Source: Actinomycetota bacterium (GTDB lineage Bacteria > Actinomycetota > Acidimicrobiia > Acidimicrobiales > Microtrichaceae). Taken from it: 8,153 nt of DNA. The notes beneath the pieces were generated by a model that worked only from the letters and a program-made list of their open reading frames with translations, ran no database searches and had not been told where the DNA came from. Position numbers and translations under genes: made by a program. This document shows, one piece after another, positions 1 to 5,829 of the stretch. Every line of letters starts with the position of its first letter. Position 1 is the stretch's first letter. The stretch covers positions 1 to 8,153 of the forward strand of contig WLLG01000081.1 in assembly GCA_009700815.1 (NCBI GenBank). The letters run 5' to 3'.

Positions 1-974
1 CCAATACCTGCTGATTGCGTTGGACGCACGAGCAACAGCTTTGCATCTGTTGCATCAGCCTCACGCAGCAATTGATACAGGTTGCGAGCCGCTTCAATCT
101 GGTCCTGAGGAATCTCCACACTCAGTGCCGTCACACCTTTGTCGCCAAGCGCCTGTACGAGTTGCTGAGTCAGCGGCTCCTCCCCCTCGACAAGCACGAG
201 TGGTGTCAGGGGTGAGTAATGCCGCAAGAACTGTCCCGGTGCATTTGCATTCGTTGTCTCTGCAGCGACGACCCGGTCGACATAGGTGATCTCACTGAGG
301 ACCAGATTCAGCTCCTCCAACGTGACTCCGCCCGGACGCAACAATTTGGGCACGGGTCCCGAGAGGTCAACCACTGTTGATTCGACCCCCATGGTGCTTG
401 GACCGCCATCAAGCAGCAGGTCATACTGCCCGGCGAGTTCACTCAGGACATGAGCAGCGCTACTGGGACTGATTCGACCAAAGCGATTTGCCGATGGAGC
501 CGCAACCGCGAATCCCGTTTCAATGAGCAAAGCTTGAGCCACAGGATGCGAGGGAATTCGAACTGCAACTGTCGGTTGGGAAGCGGTTATGAGGTCAAGA
601 ACATCTGGGTGACGAGGAAGCACCAACGTCAGAGGTCCTGGCCAAAACCGGGCCGCTAATTCTGCTGCTGCCTCGGGAAAGTTCGAGACCAACTCGTGCA
701 CCTGCTCGACCCGAGCAACATGGAGAATGAGCGGATCTGTCAGTGGCCGCCCCTTTGCCAAGAACACATCAGAAATTGCTTTCGGATTGCTGGCCCGAGC
801 ACCAAGGCCGTAAACGGTTTCAGTTGGAAAGGCCACCAGAGCGCCGCTGTCAAGTAGTTCAGCCGCGTACCGAATGACATCGGGCTCAGGGGACTCTGTA
901 CTCACCTGACGGTATTCGGCCAAGCGGCTTTGATTAGCGCTGGGATTCGAGAACCCCTCCGAACGAGCAGACAT
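1..974 (-). CDS. Threonylcarbamoyl-AMP synthase, Sua5/YrdC/TsaC family (C-terminus cut by window edge)
   Basis: This protein makes L-threonylcarbamoyl-AMP from threonine, bicarbonate and ATP, the first step of t6A37 modification of ANN-decoding tRNAs in the cytoplasm. Reading the minus strand gives 324 residues with no stop before the edge. The YrdC domain spans about residues 30-215 and shows FPTETVYGLG (49-58), the KxR motif in AKGRP (K74, R76), RFWPGPLTLVL (109-119), PSANRFG with the SxN motif (S161, N163), GVESTVVD (196-203) and LLRPGG (211-216). The linker motif GQFLRHYSP (247-255) and a following alpha/beta domain mark the long Sua5 form rather than short TsaC. Only a short C-terminal tail should be missing. 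The start is uncertain. ATG at 974 follows a weak CACAAT-N6 leaderless arrangement, but it puts about 25 extra residues before the domain. GTG at 992 and GTG at 905 are in-frame alternatives. The function is essential housekeeping and unrelated to the neighbours. Confidence 0.93.
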   Translation of the reverse strand, partial: MSARSEGFSNPSANQSRLAEYRQVSTESPEPDVIRYAAELLDSGALVAFPTETVYGLGARASNPKAISDVFLAKGRPLTDPLILHVARVEQVHELVSNFPEAAAELAARFWPGPLTLVLPRHPDVLDLITASQPTVAVRIPSHPVAQALLIETGFAVAAPSANRFGRISPSSAAHVLSELAGQYDLLLDGGPSTMGVESTVVDLSGPVPKLLRPGGVTLEELNLVLSEITYVDRVVAAETTNANAPGQFLRHYSPLTPLVLVEGEEPLTQQLVQALGDKGVTALSVEIPQDQIEAARNLYQLLREADATDAKLLLVRPTQSAGI

Positions 975-1033
975 CTCCCCATTGTGACTCACCGCAAAGG
1001 TCCGGGCTACCCGATTGGCATGACCGGTCCAGC

Positions 1034-1039
1034 TAGATT
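1034..1039 (+). promoter_or_regulatory. Candidate -10 hexamer (TAGATT) for a leaderless GH43-like transcript
   Basis: TAGATT matches TANNNT and its last base is followed by 6 nt before the ATG at 1046, so transcription would begin at or next to the start codon. A TTGGCA lies at 1015-1020, but its 13-nt spacing is too short for a standard -35, so only the -10 is proposed. It lies in the 71-bp divergent gap shared with the Sua5 gene. Confidence 0.45.
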
Positions 1040-1045
1040 TGGCAG

Positions 1046-2290
1046 ATGCCAAGCACTCAGTCGACGCTCGCTAGGCGGAGCATGCTCGTGAAGGTCCTGC
1101 TGCTCATCGGACTGAGCCTCTTCGCCGGACTGATCAGCGCCCCGCCTGCCGGAGCGAAAGACCCAAACGACGCACAGCCGGGACAACGCCTGCCGACCCG
1201 AGGCCCCGTGAAATCCAGCTCGGTACCAAAGGCCGAGCGCGACGTGAATCTTGTGGATGGCCTACTCAGGGGTGTCCCCATCGTCGAGGGCGACTTCGCC
1301 GACCCCTTTGCTCTTGCCGAGCCAGACGCGCTGTACATCTACGCAACGAATACCGTCGATGCAAATATTCCGGTCATTCGGATCCGGAAGAACCAACTCT
1401 TCAAGGCTCAATACCTTGGCGATGCGCTTCCCACACTGCCCTCGTGGACCGTCAAGGGGTTTCAATGGGCACCCTCAGTCTGGGCGGCTCCGGGTGACAG
1501 CTTTGTGATGTACTACACCACCCCGTCCTCAGGGGGACTCGGAAACAAGCAGTGCATCTCCCGCGCTACGAGCACCGATCCGGCGGGACCATTCGTGGAT
1601 AACTCGACCGAAGCATTTATCTGTCCTCTCAGCGAGGGCGGAGCAATCGATGCCTCCATCTTTGTTGACACCGACGATGTCCTCTATTTGATCTGGAAGA
1701 GCGACGGAAACTGCTGCAACTTGCCCACAGTGATCTACTCGCAGCCGCTCACTTCAGATGGGCTGAGCGTGGCAGGACCGCCAGTGGAGTTGATAACGGC
1801 AAGCCAACCATGGGAAGACAACCTTGTAGAAGGCCCCTCGATGATTCGAAAGGGCGCCACCTATTACCTGTTCTACTCAGCTAACCAGTGGGATACGACT
1901 GACTACGCAATCGGCGCTGCTACCTGCACCTCGGTATCTGGTCCGTGTACCAAGCCAGAAGAGAAGCCGTGGATGGATTCCGGTACTTTCTCGAAAGGAC
2001 CAGGCGGTCAAGAGTTCTTCGAGTCTGCAGGTAAACCCGGAGTGTGGATGGTGCATCACGGTTGGCTGCCAAATCAGGCCGGTACGCCTGGGGGGCAGCG
2101 CCGGCTCTACCTTGACAAACTCGGATTCCAACAAGGCGACACACTCCCCACCCGCACTGGCAAAGCAGCCGCCGCTGAGGCACTCGTTCAGGACGCCTTG
2201 ATTGTAGGACTCGTCTTGGCAGCGATTATCGGCCTCTGGTTCCTGGTGAGGTCGCTGCTACGTCGGCGTAAACAAAAATCAGCTGCCTGA
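1046..2290 (+). CDS. Secreted, C-terminally membrane-anchored GH43-like five-bladed beta-propeller glycosidase
   Basis: Probably an exo-acting or endo-acting glycoside hydrolase on arabinose- or xylose-containing glycans outside the membrane; the substrate cannot be told. Residues 1-37 form a signal peptide: RR and K, a hydrophobic run from about L18 to I30, and cleavage after AGA (35-37). Residues about 78-360 look like a GH43 propeller. Candidate catalytic residues are D86 in FADP (general base), D202 in GAIDAS (pKa modulator) and E262 in VEGPS (general acid), with GPGGQEFF (318-325) and HHGW (337-340) matching late propeller blades. Six cysteines (170, 193, 223, 224, 294, 301) fit an exported protein. 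A membrane segment at about 383-401 and a basic RRRKQK tail give type I topology. ATG 1046 is chosen for its leaderless -10. GTG 1088, seven nt after AGGCGGAG (1073-1080), is a strong rival and would give a shorter, classic signal peptide. The 3' end overlaps the convergent cupin gene by 12 nt. Confidence 0.8.
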   Translation: MPSTQSTLARRSMLVKVLLLIGLSLFAGLISAPPAGAKDPNDAQPGQRLPTRGPVKSSSVPKAERDVNLVDGLLRGVPIVEGDFADPFALAEPDALYIYATNTVDANIPVIRIRKNQLFKAQYLGDALPTLPSWTVKGFQWAPSVWAAPGDSFVMYYTTPSSGGLGNKQCISRATSTDPAGPFVDNSTEAFICPLSEGGAIDASIFVDTDDVLYLIWKSDGNCCNLPTVIYSQPLTSDGLSVAGPPVELITASQPWEDNLVEGPSMIRKGATYYLFYSANQWDTTDYAIGAATCTSVSGPCTKPEEKPWMDSGTFSKGPGGQEFFESAGKPGVWMVHHGWLPNQAGTPGGQRRLYLDKLGFQQGDTLPTRTGKAAAAEALVQDALIVGLVLAAIIGLWFLVRSLLRRRKQKSAA

Positions 2291-3253
2291 AGCTGGCGAG
2301 ACAAAGCGAATATCATGCGAACGCAGATAGGTATGCAGCCCGGCATCTTGCACGGGAAGCAAATGCGCAGCAGAACCTGACTCGTTGTAGTGCGCGTGCC
2401 AGAGGCCTGGCGGCGTCACGAAGGCTCCACCCGACTCCCAGTCCACTCGAGTTGGTCTTTCAATCTCCCCCTCGGCATTCACCGTCGCCCCTACAAGGGT
2501 GTAGCACCCTGGCTCGCACTGCACGATCAAGTCGAGCGCCACTGACTGGTGACGGTGCGGCTTCTGGACTGCGCCGATTGGCAACAGCCCAAACATGGCC
2601 CACAGCACATGAGTAATGGTGAGTGTTTGAGTCTGCGGCGAGGTACCGAGCAAAACGCTCAGCCGATTCCGATCCATGGCTCGCGGATCGCTAGCAATGA
2701 GATCTAGTTCGTGACGAATTCGTTCAGCAGGAAACCTGGTCAGAGAGAAGCGACTCGAAGTAGGTGCCACTCCCAAGTAATGCATAAGCGGTTCATCCGT
2801 CACCCAATACAAAACGGCTCGCTGCTCAGCTGAATGAACCACCGAGGCAGACATCGGCAGCACAAATACATCCCCCTCAGCCCAGCGAAGTTCCTGCCCC
2901 TCAATTTCGCTTTTTCCTGAACCCGAAAGCACATAGAACAACTGAGAGGTTGCCAACGCGTCGGTGCTCGAGGACTGCCCCGCTTGAATCAGAACAAAGG
3001 CGGCTTGCAAAGCAGGGCTCGTCGCAGGCCATGGCGTGTTGAGCTCAGTAGAGAGGTCAAGCACTTCAACAGTGGTGTCCGCCCCGCTATGCAGAGCGGC
3101 AGAGAAGGTTCTGATGGGAACCTTCGATGTGATGCCGGCACCGATGGGGTTCGCCGCACGCGAATACTCAAAGTACTGAGCATCTCCTGTCCAATCGGCC
3201 TCGGCTTCACCCACCCGAAGACCACCTGACGCTTCGCTACCTAAGTTGTTCAC
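2279..3253 (-). CDS. Bicupin protein, gentisate 1,2-dioxygenase-like
   Basis: A 324-residue cytoplasmic protein with two cupin barrels and no signal peptide. The N-terminal cupin (about 85-155) keeps the shape motifs LFYVLSGSG (105-113) and AEGDVFVLP (125-133). It lacks the HxH metal ligands at the expected place, where S and T occur, and keeps only H140. The C-terminal cupin (about 225-310) has PHRH (H233, H235), then GGAFVTPPGLWHAH (275-288) with H286 and H288, a plausible Fe(II) site. The HRH...WHxH pattern resembles gentisate/salicylate/1-hydroxy-2-naphthoate ring-cleaving dioxygenases, which carry their main metal site in the N-terminal barrel, so domain use appears reversed here. Oxygenase activity is an inference. 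It could instead be an isomerase or a sugar or acid binding cupin. The GTG start at 3253 is the first in-frame start after a stop codon, and no clear ribosome binding site precedes it. It lies 37 nt after the ADC-like gene on the same strand, so co-transcription is likely. Confidence 0.78.
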   Translation of the reverse strand: MNNLGSEASGGLRVGEAEADWTGDAQYFEYSRAANPIGAGITSKVPIRTFSAALHSGADTTVEVLDLSTELNTPWPATSPALQAAFVLIQAGQSSSTDALATSQLFYVLSGSGKSEIEGQELRWAEGDVFVLPMSASVVHSAEQRAVLYWVTDEPLMHYLGVAPTSSRFSLTRFPAERIRHELDLIASDPRAMDRNRLSVLLGTSPQTQTLTITHVLWAMFGLLPIGAVQKPHRHQSVALDLIVQCEPGCYTLVGATVNAEGEIERPTRVDWESGGAFVTPPGLWHAHYNESGSAAHLLPVQDAGLHTYLRSHDIRFVSPASGS

Positions 3254-3290
3254 TTTTGTGACACCAGGCCCCGGTCGTCAACAAACGGGT

Positions 3291-4004
3291 TCACACGGGT
3301 CGAGGTAACAAAAACGTTCCACATAAGCTCTCCCCCCACACAGCCATATCAGGTGCACCGGGAAGACCAAGGCTGCGAAGCTCCTCGGCCACCGAAGATG
3401 ATCCCAGTTCCATCTGGACCAAGCTAGGAGAAATCACTCCGGCGCCGAGTTCGATTGTGAGCGGCAATTCCGTTGGAACCCCGTTGAGATACGAGAACGT
3501 GACCGTCTCGGTCGATGTAGGAACCTCGGTAGTTTGCACGCGAGGCAAGGTCAATTTCATGGTGGGCTCGCCGCCCATCGACAGCTCAATGACAACCGAG
3601 TCCTCGGTGTACACGAAACTCAGGTCCTCAACAGTCTTTGGCAGGCCAAGGACCTGATTCCCAGCCTTCATGGTGAACTCTTGATCCACGGGCATGCGGT
3701 AGACAAAGGCACCGACTCGCTCAGGCTGACCAGTCGGATACGCCAGCAATCCAAAGTTCACCTCGTTGTAGTCGCCCCAAGGATTCTGCACGTAGTCAAC
3801 GACAGCCAGCAGAAACATTGCAGATCCTGGAGCCACCTCGAACACTTCAAACCCATCTCCCGGGATGAGGGCCTGAGCAGCGTCAAGAGGAACGGTGTAG
3901 GTCAACGTTGCCTGATGCATCTCGTCAACCACCATCGGAAAGTCGATGGATACCCCATCAATTTCTCCCCAGTGATGAGTAGTGGCAGCATTAGATGAGT
4001 TCAT
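3291..4004 (-). CDS. Acetoacetate decarboxylase-like superfamily protein
   Basis: At 237 residues it is close to the roughly 245 of clostridial acetoacetate decarboxylase (ADC). Family hallmarks are an early FPM segment (22-24), a YTVPLDAAQALIPGDG stretch (36-51), GDYNEV (77-82) and the core GNQVLGLPK (115-123). This core aligns without gaps with the ADC segment ending in the Schiff-base lysine, making K123 the candidate nucleophile. The ADC neighbour lysine that lowers the pKa is T124 here, the preceding glutamate is Q117, and the segment where ADC has its substrate arginine shows no arginine. Acetoacetate decarboxylation is therefore doubtful. Other superfamily members are aldolase-dehydratases, and function here is unassigned. 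The ATG at 4004 is well supported: GGAG (plus-strand ctcc at 4011-4014) lies 6 nt upstream. It is the first gene of a probable two-gene unit with the cupin gene and is divergent from the small membrane protein gene. Confidence 0.83.
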   Translation of the reverse strand: MNSSNAATTHHWGEIDGVSIDFPMVVDEMHQATLTYTVPLDAAQALIPGDGFEVFEVAPGSAMFLLAVVDYVQNPWGDYNEVNFGLLAYPTGQPERVGAFVYRMPVDQEFTMKAGNQVLGLPKTVEDLSFVYTEDSVVIELSMGGEPTMKLTLPRVQTTEVPTSTETVTFSYLNGVPTELPLTIELGAGVISPSLVQMELGSSSVAEELRSLGLPGAPDMAVWGESLCGTFLLPRPV

Positions 4005-4060
4005 TTAGCACTCCAGATAGTCAACGTTGCCCGAATCGTACCGGGCCAGAGGAGTATCTC
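4005..4060. promoter_or_regulatory. Divergent intergenic region with two ribosome binding sites and a CAACGTTG palindrome
   Basis: These 56 bp must hold the 5' signals of both the ADC-like gene (leftward) and the 35-residue membrane protein gene (rightward). Visible elements are the leftward Shine-Dalgarno (GGAG read on minus, 4011-4014), the rightward AGAGGAG (4048-4054), and the perfect palindrome CAACGTTG at 4022-4029. A leftward TACGAT (plus ATCGTA, 4035-4040) is a possible -10. No convincing -35 is seen for either direction. Shared regulation is possible but not shown. Confidence 0.4.
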
Positions 4061-4168
4061 ATGACCGTGATATTGATCGTTTCTCTAGTGGGCGTTGTCG
4101 CAATTGGGATCTTTGCGTTCGTTCGATCAGCCAAAGACAGCACCACCAAGAAGACCGGAAGCAAGTAG
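4061..4168 (+). CDS. Small single-pass membrane protein, 35 aa, unknown function
   Basis: This short reading frame encodes 35 residues and ends in TAG. Residues 3-21 (VILIVSLVGVVAIGIFAFV) form one continuous hydrophobic helix. They are followed by R22 and a lysine-rich polar tail (K25, K30, K31, K35), so the tail should face the cytoplasm. AGAGGAG at 4048-4054 sits 6 nt before the ATG, the best ribosome binding site in the window, and this is the main reason to accept such a small frame. It lies 63 nt before the proposed larE start on the same strand and diverges from the ADC-like gene. It may be a small accessory subunit or regulator of a membrane complex, but nothing identifies the partner. 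I do not recognise the family. An antisense frame (4224-4021) is judged a shadow, because its hydrophobic stretch is the complement of this gene's lysine codons. Confidence 0.72.
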   Translation: MTVILIVSLVGVVAIGIFAFVRSAKDSTTKKTGSK

Positions 4169-4218
4169 CACCAAGCTGCCCTCACCCAGTTCTGCCCGAC
4201 GGTGCGCCCGCCGCCCAT

Positions 4219-4224
4219 TACCAT
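4219..4224 (+). promoter_or_regulatory. Candidate -10 hexamer (TACCAT) for larEBC
   Basis: TACCAT matches TANNNT and is followed by 7 nt and the ATG at 4232, which suggests a leaderless larE transcript. No clear -35 is visible. If correct, larEBC would have its own promoter in addition to any read-through from the small membrane protein gene. Confidence 0.35.
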
Positions 4225-4231
4225 CGATCTG

Positions 4232-5104
4232 ATGAGCCCCGCCGCCCAACCGACAATGCAACAGCAGAAAAATGGGCAGATCTCAGGCGACCTCTACGAG
4301 TGCGAGCAACGACTCAGCGAATCCCTTCAGAAGCTGTCCTGTGTAGTCGTGGCATTCTCTGGAGGCGTGGATTCAGCACTTCTGGCTTACTCTGCCCTTG
4401 CTTGCCTCGGACCGGACAAGGTGCTCGCCGTGACCGCTGACTCGGACTCACTTGCACAAGGTGAACTCGAGCACTGCCGCACTACTGCTGCGCTGTGGGG
4501 ATTGCCTTGGCTTTCCGTGCAGACCCGGGAAATCACCAACCCTGCGTACCTCGTCAATGGCGCAGACCGCTGTTTCTGGTGCAAAGACGCTCTCATGGAT
4601 GCCCTCAATCCCGTTGCCATCCAGCGACGGGCCAGCGTGGTTCTCGGAGTCAACGTTGACGACCTTGGAGACCATCGCCCCGGCCAGCTTGCAGCTCAAG
4701 AACGCGGAGCACTGTTTCCGCTCGTAGAAGCCGGACTCGACAAAGCGAGCATCCGTGCGCTCGCTTTGCACTACGGGCTTGAGGTTTGGGATCGTCCCGC
4801 TATGCCTTGTCTTGCGTCTCGCATTCCCTACGGCACGGCTGTGAGCGTTGCGTTGCTTCGTAGCGTTGACCGGGCCGAGGCAGCTGTGCGTGGTTTCGGT
4901 TTCAGCGATGTAAGAGTTCGCCATTATGGCGAGACAGCACGAATCGAAGTACCCGTGTCAGAGCTGGCAGCCGCCGTCGCTCAGTCTGAACAACTTGTGG
5001 CCGCTCTGACAGCCTTGGGGTTTAGCTACGTCACCTTGGATCTTGCTGGATTGAGATCCGGCAATCTGAACCAAGCCGTCTTGCCTATAGGCAGCTCGAT
5101 ATGA
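4232..5104 (+). CDS. larE: LarE, ATP-dependent sulfur insertase of nickel-pincer nucleotide synthesis
   Basis: LarE adenylylates pyridinium-3,5-biscarboxylic acid mononucleotide (P2CMN) and transfers sulfur to both carboxylates. From ATG 4232 the protein has 290 residues, the usual length. Visible motifs are the PP-loop SGGVDS (43-48) in a Rossmann-like ATPase domain, ADRCFWCK (111-118), LGVNVDDLGDHRPG (138-151), the signature PCLASRIPYGT (192-202) and a C-terminal LDLAGLRSGNLN (269-280). C193 corresponds to the sulfur-donating cysteine of the Lactiplantibacillus plantarum enzyme. C114 and C117 add two more cysteines, as in the [4Fe-4S] type of LarE that works catalytically instead of sacrificing its cysteine; this is inference by motif. 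The start is chosen for the TACCAT-N7 arrangement. GTG 4202 upstream and ATG 4256 are alternatives, and none has a clear ribosome binding site. The stop overlaps larB by ATGA, which implies translational coupling. Confidence 0.93.
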   Translation: MSPAAQPTMQQQKNGQISGDLYECEQRLSESLQKLSCVVVAFSGGVDSALLAYSALACLGPDKVLAVTADSDSLAQGELEHCRTTAALWGLPWLSVQTREITNPAYLVNGADRCFWCKDALMDALNPVAIQRRASVVLGVNVDDLGDHRPGQLAAQERGALFPLVEAGLDKASIRALALHYGLEVWDRPAMPCLASRIPYGTAVSVALLRSVDRAEAAVRGFGFSDVRVRHYGETARIEVPVSELAAAVAQSEQLVAALTALGFSYVTLDLAGLRSGNLNQAVLPIGSSI

Positions 5105-5829
5105 GCAGCACAGGTCAGAGGGAACCTTCAAAAGTGGAGGACCTCGGCCACAGCAAAATCGATGTTGACCGCATGCGAAGACTAGGCATTCCCGAGGCAG
5201 TCTTCGCTGCCGGGAAAACTGTGGATCAGTGCGTCGAGATTGTCTCTCGCCTGCTTGAGCAAACCAATCACCCCGTGGTTGTTACCCGCAGCACCGCTGA
5301 GCAGCGATCCGCATTACGTCGCCTTGCCCCTCAGTCAATGCAATCAAACACTCTGAGCTGGCAACACAGCTCAGCTATGGCCGTAAATCCGGTTGTCATT
5401 GTTTCTGGTGGAACCTCTGATGAGTCAGTAGTTGACGAAGCCCAAGTCACCCTGCACGCCCTCGGTGCACCAACCAAAGTCGTTCAAGATGTCGGGGTCG
5501 CTGGATTGCACCGACTCTTAGATTCTCTTGACGGTATCTCTGAGGCCTCGGTAGTAATCGTGGTAGCCGGCATGGAAGGTTCGCTCAGCACGGTGTTAAC
5601 TGGCCTAGTGCCAAACCCAATCATCGCGGTGCCAACCTCTGTGGGATATGGCAGCAGCTTGGAAGGCGTCACTGCCATGTTGTCTGCCATGGCTTCTTGC
5701 GCTCCGGGCATGAGCGTGGTGGGAATCGACAACGGCTACGGCGCAGCCTGCGCTGCCATGCGGATTCTGAATCTGAGTTCTGAGTGCACTCCGCCGACAC
5801 TCTCCAAACAGAAACCGGGTACTGAATGA
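5101..5829 (+). CDS. larB: LarB, pyridinium-3,5-biscarboxylate mononucleotide synthase (NaAD carboxylase/hydrolase)
   Basis: LarB starts nickel-pincer nucleotide synthesis: it carboxylates the pyridinium ring of nicotinic acid adenine dinucleotide and releases AMP to give P2CMN. The 242 residues match the family length. Motifs are the N-terminal DVDRMRRLGIPEAVFAAGKT (21-40), a PurE-like core with VSGGTSDE (101-108), VVAGMEGSLSTVLTGLV (154-170), IAVPTSVGYGSSLEG (175-189) and SCAPGMSVVGIDNGYGA (199-215). C200 is the candidate for the cysteine that forms a covalent adduct with the pyridinium ring in L. plantarum LarB. The last 20 or so residues are polar and variable. The ATG at 5101 overlaps the larE stop (ATGA), and its own stop overlaps the larC ATG in the same way, so stoichiometric coupled translation is likely. 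The gene order E-B-C differs from the larABCDE order of L. plantarum. Confidence 0.95.
   Translation: MSSTGQREPSKVEDLGHSKIDVDRMRRLGIPEAVFAAGKTVDQCVEIVSRLLEQTNHPVVVTRSTAEQRSALRRLAPQSMQSNTLSWQHSSAMAVNPVVIVSGGTSDESVVDEAQVTLHALGAPTKVVQDVGVAGLHRLLDSLDGISEASVVIVVAGMEGSLSTVLTGLVPNPIIAVPTSVGYGSSLEGVTAMLSAMASCAPGMSVVGIDNGYGAACAAMRILNLSSECTPPTLSKQKPGTE

Noticed and set aside
15..659. Plus-strand frames opposite the Sua5 gene.
   Set aside because: The minus strand reads a continuous, motif-rich Sua5 protein throughout, so these are antisense shadows.
1015..1039. TTGGCA and TAGATT as a complete -35/-10 promoter.
   Set aside because: The 13-nt spacer is far from the usual 16-18, so only the -10 is proposed.
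2144..2161. LPTRTG near the C-terminus of the GH43-like protein, before a hydrophobic segment and basic tail, resembling a sortase signal.
   Set aside because: The order is L-P-T-R-T-G, one residue longer than LPxTG, and a similar LPTRG occurs in the N-terminal linker. A plain transmembrane anchor explains the tail.
4169..4218. Possible terminator after the small membrane protein gene.
   Set aside because: The repeated CTGCCC segments are direct repeats, not a hairpin, and no T-run follows.
4021..4224. Minus-strand 67-codon frame with a hydrophobic stretch, ending 16 nt before the ADC-like gene.
   Set aside because: Its hydrophobic part is the complement of the lysine codons of the 35-residue protein, it lacks a ribosome binding site, and the opposite frame has a strong one.
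4027..4440. Plus-strand 137-codon frame across the small gene and the larE start.
   Set aside because: It overlaps the PP-loop region of larE in another frame, has low-complexity arginine-rich content and no recognisable domain.
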